Of a stretch of 5,742 nucleotides of DNA, positions 1 through 4,959 are shown piece by piece. Location: NCBI GenBank assembly GCA_013298485.1, contig JAAFHS010000197.1, positions 1 through 5,742 on the forward strand. Direction: 5' to 3'. The notes under the pieces were generated by a model. The model worked only from the letters and a program-made list of their open reading frames with translations, did no database searches and was not told the DNA's origin. The stretch comes from Rhodobacterales bacterium (GTDB lineage Bacteria > Pseudomonadota > Alphaproteobacteria > Rhodobacterales > Rhodobacteraceae). The translations under genes and the position numbers were made by a program. Each line of letters begins with the position of its first letter. The stretch's first letter is position 1.

Positions 1-1
1 C

Positions 2-112
2 TTTACCGCACCAGACCGTTCGGGCGATGCCGTGACGGTGGACGGCGCGTTCGTCGAGGCCAATCTGGGGGCGCTGTCGCGATCGGCGGATATTGCAAGA
101 TATGTGCTGTAG
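2..112 (+). CDS. hslU: HslU (ClpY) ATPase subunit of HslVU protease, C-terminal end only
   Basis: This is the 3' end of a gene that begins before the window; 36 codons remain, ending in TAG at 110-112. HslU is the cytoplasmic AAA+ unfoldase that feeds substrates to the HslV peptidase. The remaining residues contain the segment VTVDGAFVEANLGAL and end in ADIARYVL. From memory, E. coli HslU ends with a similar ITIDADYVSKHLDAL segment and the tail EDLSRFIL, so spacing and pattern agree. The last residues of HslU are known to insert between HslV subunits and activate the peptidase, which explains their conservation. The usual partner hslV should lie upstream, outside the window. No clear hairpin terminator follows the stop, so transcription may continue into the next gene 65 bases downstream. 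The call rests on a short segment. Confidence 0.85.
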   Translation, partial: FTAPDRSGDAVTVDGAFVEANLGALSRSADIARYVL

Positions 113-165
113 CGGCGGGAACCGATCTGCGGCTGCGGCATGGGTTTGACGGCTGGTTTCACAGT

Positions 166-170
166 AAGGG
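166..170 (+). promoter_or_regulatory. Ribosome binding site supporting the TTG start of the lipoprotein hydrolase
   Basis: AAGGG lies 7 bases before the TTG at 178. This good Shine-Dalgarno spacing favours TTG over the in-frame ATG at 208, which would remove the charged n-region of the signal peptide. Confidence 0.55.
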
Positions 171-177
171 CGGGCCT

Positions 178-1317
178 TTGACATACCGGTTGCGACATCA
201 CATCGCGATGATTGCCGTCATCGCATTGGTTGCCTGCAGCCCGCGGGGTACGGTCACGATTGCGCCCGGTGCGGCGGTGGTGGGTGATGTGGTGCCGGTT
301 TTCATCGGCAGTACGCGGGCCTATGATCCGGCAACGCAGACGTTCAGTTTCGCGCGGTCCGAGACGATGACCTATGGGCGCTACGACATCTCGGTCCCGC
401 CAGACCGGGATGCGGGCGACATCACCTTTCCGGGGCGGTATGACACGCCCGATCCGGCCACGGATTTTCTGACGACCGCGCGCGTCGTGATGCCGGATGC
501 GGCGGATTTCGAGGCGGACCTGCGGACCACGCTGCAGGCACGGGCACCGGGCACGCGTGAGACGGTGGTATATGTGCATGGCTTCAACAACACCTTTGCC
601 GAAGGGGTCTACCGTCTGGCGCAGCTGTCGCATGACCTGGAGTTGCCAGGGGTGGCGGTGCATTATTCCTGGCCATCGCGGGCGGCGGCGCTGGGGTATG
701 TGTATGACCGGGATTCGGCGCTGTTTGCGCGAGACGGGCTGGAGGCACTGATCCGCAGCCTGAAGGCGGCGGGGTCGGAGAAGATCATCCTTGTGGCGCA
801 TTCGATGGGATCGGGTCTGCTGATGGAAACCCTGCGCCAGATGGCGATCCGGGGGGACCGCGCGACACTGGACCGGATTGACGGGATCGTGCTGATTTCA
901 CCCGATATCGACGTGGATGTGTTCCGGTCGCAAGCGCGGGCAATCGGAAAGCTGCCGCAGCCGTTTCTGATCGTGGGGTCGGACCGGGACCGTTATCTGA
1001 ACCTGTCGGCGCGGCTGTCGGGCGAGGCGGAGCGGCTGGGGAACCTGTCGGATATCACGCCGCTGGCCGATCTGGAGGTGACCTATCTGGATGTGGGGGC
1101 ATTCGCGAGCGGGGGCGGGCATTTCACCATCGGGGATAATCCGGTGCTGATCCGGCTGTTGGGCGGGATTGATGATCTGGATGCGGCACTGGCGCGGGAT
1201 CAGCGCGCTCGCCGGGGATTGCTGCCGTCGGTGGTGCTGTCGGTACGCAATGCGACAGAGGTGATTCTGGCACCAGTCACGGCGATTTCGAACGATGCGG
1301 CGCGGCGGCGGCAGTAA
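178..1317 (+). CDS. Predicted lipoprotein alpha/beta hydrolase, DUF900 family
   Basis: A 379-residue protein of the alpha/beta-hydrolase fold, closest by motif to the DUF900 family; substrate unknown. The first 20 residues form a lipoprotein signal: basic n-region (RLRHH), hydrophobic core, and lipobox LVAC with the acceptor Cys20, so it is predicted to be lipid-anchored and face the periplasm. The residue after the cysteine is Ser, not Asp, which by the E. coli rule would allow sorting to the outer membrane. Typical family motifs follow: VYVHGFNN at 131-138 (oxyanion-hole region), YSWPS at 163-167, and the nucleophile elbow AHSMGS at 207-212 with Ser209. Candidate triad partners are an Asp among 243-271 and His315 in GGGHF; I assign these by position only. 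The start is TTG, chosen for its Shine-Dalgarno site and because it completes the signal peptide. It follows hslU by 65 bases and may be co-transcribed with it. The fold is sure, the function is not. Confidence 0.85.
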   Translation: MTYRLRHHIAMIAVIALVACSPRGTVTIAPGAAVVGDVVPVFIGSTRAYDPATQTFSFARSETMTYGRYDISVPPDRDAGDITFPGRYDTPDPATDFLTTARVVMPDAADFEADLRTTLQARAPGTRETVVYVHGFNNTFAEGVYRLAQLSHDLELPGVAVHYSWPSRAAALGYVYDRDSALFARDGLEALIRSLKAAGSEKIILVAHSMGSGLLMETLRQMAIRGDRATLDRIDGIVLISPDIDVDVFRSQARAIGKLPQPFLIVGSDRDRYLNLSARLSGEAERLGNLSDITPLADLEVTYLDVGAFASGGGHFTIGDNPVLIRLLGGIDDLDAALARDQRARRGLLPSVVLSVRNATEVILAPVTAISNDAARRRQ

Positions 1318-1338
1318 AATTGACGGCTGTCAATTTTT
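1316..1338. terminator. Short AT-rich hairpin at the hydrolase stop, possible bidirectional terminator
   Basis: A perfect 9-base-pair stem (AAAATTGAC at 1316-1324 with GTCAATTTT at 1329-1337) encloses the loop GGCT and is followed by one more T. The stem begins inside the TAA stop codon. The arms end in A and T runs, so the structure reads as a hairpin plus T-tract on either strand and could end both the hydrolase transcript and the convergent smr transcript. Only two of the nine pairs are G-C, so it would be weak as an intrinsic terminator. An alternative is that it is part of the AT-rich DnaA-box region that follows. Confidence 0.45.
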
Positions 1339-1415
1339 GACTTTATCCAATGAAATCAACGAAAATCAGATGTTATCCACAGGGTTTGCAAGACTTTCTT
1401 AACACTTTTTGATGG
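1318..1415. other. AT-rich intergenic region with DnaA boxes (possible origin-associated element)
   Basis: These 98 bases are about 35% G+C, far below the coding sequence around them. A perfect consensus DnaA box, TTATCCACA, lies at 1373-1381. A weaker copy, TTATCCAAT, in the same orientation at 1343-1351 begins exactly 30 bases earlier, close to three helical turns. The 7-mer TTTTTGA occurs at 1334-1340 and 1406-1412, and GACTTT at 1339-1344 and 1392-1397. An AT-rich tract beside DnaA boxes is the usual design of an origin or a DnaA-controlled site. However, only one box is perfect, and alphaproteobacterial origins are classically found beside hemE. I therefore call this a DnaA-binding candidate and not a proven oriC. 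It lies between two convergent genes, so promoter control is unlikely. Confidence 0.45.
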
Positions 1416-1438
1416 GGCGTGACTGCCCCCCACCCCTC

Positions 1439-1463
1439 TCCCCTCCCCACGCGGGGGAGGGGA
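1439..1463. repeat. GC-rich palindrome, probable copy of a dispersed intergenic repeat
   Basis: A 10-base-pair stem (TCCCCTCCCC at 1439-1448 with GGGGAGGGGA at 1454-1463) closes a five-base loop ACGCG. It sits at the end of a C-rich tract beginning near 1425. A second small inverted repeat, GGGGC at 1414-1418 with GCCCC at 1425-1429, lies just before it. Palindromes of this CCCCTCCCC/GGGGAGGGG type are common between convergent genes in proteobacterial genomes and give spurious translations such as PSPAWGGERGGG on the reverse strand. No T-run follows on either strand, so it is not a classical intrinsic terminator, although it could stall or protect transcript 3' ends. The rest of the gap, 1464-1552, holds two GATTC (GANTC) sites at 1509-1513 and 1530-1534, and a weak stem GCGATT/AATCGC at 1528-1548. 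I see no gene there. Confidence 0.6.
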
Positions 1464-1552
1464 AGTGCTGAGCCTTGCTGTGGCGCAATTGCGGATGGAG
1501 AGATGCGGGATTCACCCGGACTGTGGTGCGATTCGATCCCTCAATCGCGTCC

Positions 1553-2140
1553 TTACCCCCGCCGCAGGTAGACGTAATAGGCCCCTGATCCGCCATGTTT
1601 CAAATGTGCCTCGGCCACCTGCAGGATGGCCTGACCCAGCGGCGGCAGGCGCAGCCATTGCGGGACCTGGTGGCGCAGGGCGCCCATGCGCTGGGGGATG
1701 GGGCCGGTATCCTCGCCGCGTTTGCCCTTGCCTGTGATGACGAGGACAAGGCGCAGGCCTGCGGATTGCGCGTTCAGGATGAACCGGATCAGTTCGGGAT
1801 GCGCCTCGGCCAGGGTCAGGCCGTGCAGATCAATCCGTGCCTCGGGGGAGAGCTTGCCGCGCGTCATGCGGCCAAAGGCCTTGGCGTCCATGCGCAGGGG
1901 GGCTGTGGCCAGACTTTCACGCAGGATGGGGGCGAGGCTATGGGCCGTGCTGGTGCGCACACCCTCGCCCAAAGTGAACGGTGACAAGGCCAGCGGTGCG
2001 GGTGGCGAAGGTATCACCGTGGTCGGTGTGACCACATCGGATTTGGCGTGAAATCCGGGTCCGTGCAGCGGGTTAGTGGAGCGGGCAACGGTCTGCCACA
2101 ACTCCTCTTCATCCGGGCGCAGGGTGCGGCGGCGCGACAT
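1553..2140 (-). CDS. Smr-domain protein (Smr/MutS2 C-terminal-like)
   Basis: A 195-residue protein whose C-terminal half is a Smr domain, a small fold found alone or at the end of MutS2 and associated with nucleic-acid nicking or binding. The visible signatures are IDLHG at 103-107 (the family LDxHG motif), VITGKGK at 134-140 (TGKG motif), LRHQVPQWL at 155-163, and HGGSGAYYVYLRR at 182-194, which closes the domain. The first 100 residues hold a short charged N-terminus, a Pro/Ala/Ser-rich linker (about 36-60) that is probably disordered, and a conserved-looking MDAKAFGRMTRGKLSPEA segment just before the domain. Stand-alone proteobacterial Smr proteins of this layout are usually 180-200 residues. 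The ATG overlaps the mltA stop by one base (TGATG) and lacks its own Shine-Dalgarno site, so translation is probably coupled to mltA. The exact cellular role is unknown. Confidence 0.9.
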   Translation of the reverse strand: MSRRRTLRPDEEELWQTVARSTNPLHGPGFHAKSDVVTPTTVIPSPPAPLALSPFTLGEGVRTSTAHSLAPILRESLATAPLRMDAKAFGRMTRGKLSPEARIDLHGLTLAEAHPELIRFILNAQSAGLRLVLVITGKGKRGEDTGPIPQRMGALRHQVPQWLRLPPLGQAILQVAEAHLKHGGSGAYYVYLRRG

Positions 2141-3168
2141 CAGTCACCAACAGACAGCATCGCAAAGGCGCGGTCGATGGGCAAAAGCACGATCATGCGC
2201 CCGCCATCATTGATGACACCTGCGGCATCCCCCGCCGCTGCACCCGTGCCGTAGAAGATATCGGCGCGCTGCTGCCCCTTGATCGCCCCCCCGGTATCCT
2301 GCGCGATCATCAGGCTGCGGATCGGGGCATCACCATCCTTTTCGATCCAGACCGGGGCGCCGAGCGGGGTGAAGGCAGGATCAACCGCCACCGACCGCAA
2401 AGCGGTGATGGACCGGCCCATGGCCCCGATGGGGCCTTTGTCGGCGGGCAATTCATCAATCACGCGGAAAAAGATGTAGGAGGGGTTGATGTTGAGCATC
2501 GCGGCCCCGGCCACCGGATTGGCGCGCACGAAGGCCTTGATATCCTGGGCCGAGACCTGTTCGATCGTGCGCAGGCCACGGCGGACCATTTCCTTGCCCA
2601 CGGAAACATAGGCATGCCCGTTGCGCCCGGCATAGCCCACGCGGATCACCCGGCCGTCGGGCATGCGGATGCGGCCTGAGCCCTGCACCTGCAGAAAGTA
2701 AGCCTCTACCGGGTCATCGAGCCAGAGAAGTTCCAGCCCGCGGCCCGTCAGGATGCCACCTTCGATGGTGGCACGGCTGTGATAGACCTGCCCATCGGTC
2801 AGTTCCGGCGGGCGGCGGTACAGGGGCACGGTAAAGCGCGGCGTGCGGGTCAGCGAGCCTGCAAGTTCGGGTTCATAATACCCGGTGAAAAGTGCGGGGG
2901 GATCACCGATCAGGACGGGACGAAAGAACAGCTCGAAAAACGCGCGGGCGCTGTCGGGTGTGTCGCCCGCATCGGCAGCGAGGTTGCACAGGGGGCGCCA
3001 GTCATCGCCATCAATGGCATCGCAGGTCGCACGAAAGGCGGCGAGGGCCGCCTGATGATCGTCGCGGTCCCAGCCATCGAGTTCGGCGAAATCAAGCACC
3101 TGTGCGCGGGCCGCGCCCGCCGTCATGACAGCCGCCGCCAGGGCGAGTGCGGCGCATGCGGCACGCAT
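2140..3168 (-). CDS. mltA: Membrane-bound lytic murein transglycosylase A family protein
   Basis: A 342-residue MltA family enzyme, which cleaves the glycan strands of peptidoglycan between MurNAc and GlcNAc and leaves 1,6-anhydro-MurNAc ends. A signal peptide ends in ARA at residue 22; unlike E. coli MltA there is no lipobox, so the enzyme is predicted to be soluble in the periplasm. Family motifs occur in order: GYYEPEL 96-102, FLQVQGSG 158-165, GYAGRNGHAYVSVG 178-191, NPSYIFF 228-234, then the C-terminal 3D domain with AQDTGGAIKG at 289-298. Asp291 matches the catalytic Asp of E. coli MltA (Asp308 as I recall). I chose the ATG at 3168, which makes a TGATG overlap with the upstream stop, over a TTG one codon earlier. 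Length is typical and the frame is intact. It is the middle gene of a three-gene operon between the Tim44-like gene and smr. Confidence 0.93.
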   Translation of the reverse strand: MRAACAALALAAAVMTAGAARAQVLDFAELDGWDRDDHQAALAAFRATCDAIDGDDWRPLCNLAADAGDTPDSARAFFELFFRPVLIGDPPALFTGYYEPELAGSLTRTPRFTVPLYRRPPELTDGQVYHSRATIEGGILTGRGLELLWLDDPVEAYFLQVQGSGRIRMPDGRVIRVGYAGRNGHAYVSVGKEMVRRGLRTIEQVSAQDIKAFVRANPVAGAAMLNINPSYIFFRVIDELPADKGPIGAMGRSITALRSVAVDPAFTPLGAPVWIEKDGDAPIRSLMIAQDTGGAIKGQQRADIFYGTGAAAGDAAGVINDGGRMIVLLPIDRAFAMLSVGD

Positions 3169-3827
3169 CAATCCCCGGTCGCAACCAGTTGCCAGTTGGG
3201 GTCATCAACCCCCATGCGGCGGGCATAAGTCCAGATATCGCGCTGCTTTTTCACCTCGGTCGCACTGCCTTCGACAATCTCGCCTGCCTTGTTGCGCACG
3301 ACCGACGTCAGTTCACCCACATAGCGGACGGCGATTTCGGCGGTTTTGGTGGTGGCATCAAAGGTTGCGTCATGCAGAACAAGTTCGCGCAGGCCGACAA
3401 AATTCGCCTCGACCGACAGACCTTCGACCTCACGCGCGCGGATCGCCTCATCAAAGCTGTGTTCGACATCGGCGGAAAGGAAGGTGCGGACCTTTTCCAG
3501 ATCGCCTTTTTCAAAGGCCATCAGGATCATCTCGTAAGCCCCGCGCGCGCCTTGCAGAAAGGTGTTCACCGAAAAGCCCGGCTCTGCCGCCTTCATCGCC
3601 GCCAGCGCACGGGCGGCGGGTGTGTCTGCGGCGACATGATCGATGATATCGCTGTCGGGGCCACCATCCACAACCTCCAGCCCCTTGCGGGCACGGGGAC
3701 GGACGTCATCCAAGGGGACGGGCGGTTTTTCAAACCCTTCGCGCGTGCCAAGAACCGAGCGCAGCTTGAGGATCAGAAACACGGCGATTCCCGCGAGGAC
3801 GAGAAGCTGGATCAGTGAGTTGTTCAT
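3168..3827 (-). CDS. Tim44/TimA-like membrane-anchored protein
   Basis: A 219-residue protein with one N-terminal membrane segment (about residues 5-21, LIQLLVLAGIAVFLILK) and a C-terminal Tim44-like domain (about 85-216). The domain shows FLQGARGAYEMILMAFEKGD (90-109), the central beta-rich part containing VEGLSVEANFVGL, and the closing segment EVKKQRDIWTYARRMGVDD (191-209), which is typical of the family (W near R in an E/K-rich strand, then DDPNW). The region between (22-80) is charged and Pro-rich, probably a flexible stalk. Alphaproteobacterial relatives (TimA of Caulobacter) are considered the ancestors of mitochondrial Tim44 and are inner-membrane associated; their exact job is uncertain. 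The ATG at 3827 fits: it begins immediately before the membrane segment, and an AAAGGA lies 12 bases upstream, slightly far. The frame stays open well upstream, but that stretch lies antisense to fxsA and is His/Pro/Arg-rich noise. First gene of the operon; its stop overlaps the mltA start. Confidence 0.88.
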   Translation of the reverse strand: MNNSLIQLLVLAGIAVFLILKLRSVLGTREGFEKPPVPLDDVRPRARKGLEVVDGGPDSDIIDHVAADTPAARALAAMKAAEPGFSVNTFLQGARGAYEMILMAFEKGDLEKVRTFLSADVEHSFDEAIRAREVEGLSVEANFVGLRELVLHDATFDATTKTAEIAVRYVGELTSVVRNKAGEIVEGSATEVKKQRDIWTYARRMGVDDPNWQLVATGD

Positions 3828-3929
3828 CGGAACATCGGGTCCTTTGGTCGGGCATTGGTAATGACGCATCTTCGCCCTTATGTAGGGGACAGGTGGGGGC
3901 AAGTCCACCGTTGCACAAGGAGACGTGTC
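3828..3929. promoter_or_regulatory. Divergent promoter region between the Tim44-like operon and fxsA-secB
   Basis: These 102 bases are the only space between two divergently read units, so promoters for both should lie here. On the + strand a weak sigma-70-like pair is TTGGTA (3855-3860) and TATGTA (3879-3884), spacer 18. On the - strand a weak pair uses TACATA, the reverse complement of the same TATGTA, with TGGACT 17 bases before it. If both are real the two -10 elements overlap and would compete. Each matches consensus poorly, so the region is sound but the exact boxes are guesses. A short inverted repeat, GGTGG/CCACC, lies at about 3892-3909. Confidence 0.5.
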
Positions 3930-4385
3930 ATGCCGATCGTGGTTGCGCTGCTGATCTGGCCGCTGATCGAGATTGCGCTGTTCGTCACGGTTGGCGGCTG
4001 GCTGGGGCTGTGGCTGACGCTGGCCATCGTGCTGGGGACGGCCGTGGCGGGGATTGCGCTGATGCGCTGGCGGGGGTTGCGGGCGCTGGCCGATCTGCGG
4101 GGACAGATGCGGGCGATGGGCAATCCGCTTGCGCTGGCGGCGGATCAGGCGGTGTTCATGCTGGCAGGGGTGCTTTTGGTGCTGCCGGGGTTTCTGACGG
4201 ATGTGATGGGGTTGGTGCTGCTGATCCCGCCAGTGCGCGTTGCGCTGGTGGCACTGATGGCGCGGCGGGTGCATGTGGCGCGGGGCGGTGTGCGACCGGG
4301 CCATGATGTGATTGACGGAGAGTTTTCCGAGGTTGAGGCGCCGCGGATGCCGCGATCCGGCCCATCCAAGTGGACGCAGGATTGA
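3930..4385 (+). CDS. fxsA: FxsA family cytoplasmic membrane protein
   Basis: A 151-residue integral membrane protein of the FxsA family. In E. coli FxsA is linked to relief of phage T7 F-exclusion; its normal cellular function is unknown. Hydrophobic segments lie at about 3-20, 23-45, 75-88 and 92-110. The family hallmark is clear: VLLVLPGFLTDVMGLVLLIPPVR at 81-103, written here by position, with the conserved LPGFLTD turn followed by LLIPP. The early segment has WPLIEIALF (10-18) and the cytoplasmic loop RWRGLRALADLRGQM (46-60). The tail contains DVIDGEFSEVE (126-136), the usual end motif. The start at 3930 is backed by AAGGAG at 3917-3922 with seven bases of spacing; the frame is open further upstream, but that part does not look like a signal or a family extension. 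It is followed by secB after 55 bases, probably in the same transcription unit. Confidence 0.92.
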   Translation: MPIVVALLIWPLIEIALFVTVGGWLGLWLTLAIVLGTAVAGIALMRWRGLRALADLRGQMRAMGNPLALAADQAVFMLAGVLLVLPGFLTDVMGLVLLIPPVRVALVALMARRVHVARGGVRPGHDVIDGEFSEVEAPRMPRSGPSKWTQD

Positions 4386-4410
4386 GGCGCGGGGGCGGGT
4401 CTGCTAGGAA
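4382..4410 (+). promoter_or_regulatory. Candidate sigma-70 promoter for secB
   Basis: TTGAGG (4382-4387), 17 bases, then TAGGAA (4405-4410). The -35 agrees with TTGACA at four of six positions, the -10 at three of six. It begins inside the fxsA stop codon region and ends 30 bases before the secB start. It would allow secB to be transcribed independently of fxsA. It is a weak match, found by eye. Confidence 0.3.
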
Positions 4411-4440
4411 CAGGGCAACCGCAGATATTGGAGAGCCACC

Positions 4441-4959
4441 ATGGCCGATGAAACCCCGACCCCGAATGGTGCCGCCGCACCGGCAGCCGCACCGGCCCAG
4501 GTGCAGATGCGCGTTCTGGCGCAGTTCGTGCGCGACATGTCATTTGAAAACATGGTGGCCCAAAAGGGCATCTCGGGTGCGGATGTGCAGCCGGATATTC
4601 AGGTGGCGGTCAGTCTGGACGGGCGCAAGCGCGGGACGGAGCATCAATATGATGTCATCAGCAAATACCGGGTGACATCGAAGAACAAGGTGAATGGCGA
4701 GACGCTGTTCCTGCTGGAGCTGGATTATGCGGGGATCTTTCACGTCGAGGGCGTGGCGGAAGAACAGCTGCACCCCTTCCTGCTGATCGAATGCCCGCGC
4801 ATGCTGTTCCCGTTTGTGCGGCGGATCATTTCGGATCTGACGCGGGATGGGGGCTTTCCGCCACTGAACATCGATTCGGTGGATTTCATGGCGCTGTACC
4901 GGCAGGAAATCGCGCGGCGGGCCGAGGCGCAGCGCGCGGCGGCGGCGACACCGAATTAA
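4441..4959 (+). CDS. secB: SecB protein-export chaperone
   Basis: A 172-residue SecB. SecB is a cytoplasmic tetrameric chaperone that holds preproteins unfolded and passes them to SecA at the SecYEG translocon. The core begins at about residue 24 after a Pro/Ala-rich, probably disordered N-terminus (PTPNGAAAPAAAP). Characteristic stretches are RVLAQFVRDMSFENM (24-38), LFLLELDYAGIFHV (89-102), and LLIECPRMLFPFVRRIISDL (114-133) followed by TRDGGFPPLNIDSVDFMALY (134-153). The last part, RQEIARRAEAQRAAAATPN, is a charged tail of the kind that contacts SecA in SecB proteins. Length is slightly above the E. coli protein (155), because of the N-terminal extension usual in alphaproteobacteria. A GGAG at 4430-4433 lies seven bases before the ATG. 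It stands 55 bases after fxsA and converges on dnaQ with stops overlapping in TTAA. Confidence 0.97.
   Translation: MADETPTPNGAAAPAAAPAQVQMRVLAQFVRDMSFENMVAQKGISGADVQPDIQVAVSLDGRKRGTEHQYDVISKYRVTSKNKVNGETLFLLELDYAGIFHVEGVAEEQLHPFLLIECPRMLFPFVRRIISDLTRDGGFPPLNIDSVDFMALYRQEIARRAEAQRAAAATPN

Noticed and set aside
146..174. TTGACG as a -35 element before the lipoprotein hydrolase
   Set aside because: No -10-like hexamer lies 16-18 bases downstream; that position is GGCGGG-like. The gene may depend on read-through from hslU.
1526..1550. tRNA-like T-arm (GATTCGATCCC)
   Set aside because: No acceptor stem, D-arm, anticodon arm or CCA is found around it; the stem GCGATT/AATCGC has a nine-base loop and is not a tRNA arm.
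1399..1596. 65-codon reading frame on the - strand across the intergenic gap
   Set aside because: Its translation includes the repeat-derived peptide PSPAWGGERGGG; it covers the palindrome and overlaps the end of smr. There is no family resemblance.
1465..1737. 90-codon reading frame on the + strand
   Set aside because: It starts in the intergenic gap and runs antisense to smr, without recognisable motifs or ribosome binding site.
1975..2035. Pro/Ala-rich linker in Smr as an inserted repeat element
   Set aside because: The DNA shows no clear palindrome, and stand-alone Smr proteins of this group normally carry a variable Pro-rich linker.
3169..3171. TTG as the start of mltA, one codon before the ATG
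   Set aside because: The ATG at 3168 forms the TGATG overlap seen also at the next junction and is the stronger initiation codon; the difference is only one residue.
3855..3929. Upstream extension of fxsA to the ATG at 3855
   Set aside because: The 25 extra residues are polar and unlike the family N-terminus, while the ATG at 3930 has an AAGGAG at ideal distance.
3828..4304. In-frame 5' extension of the Tim44-like gene (159 further codons)
   Set aside because: It lies antisense to the well-supported fxsA, its composition is His/Pro/Gln/Arg-rich as expected of a reversed high-GC frame, and a membrane segment and a usable start occur at 3827.
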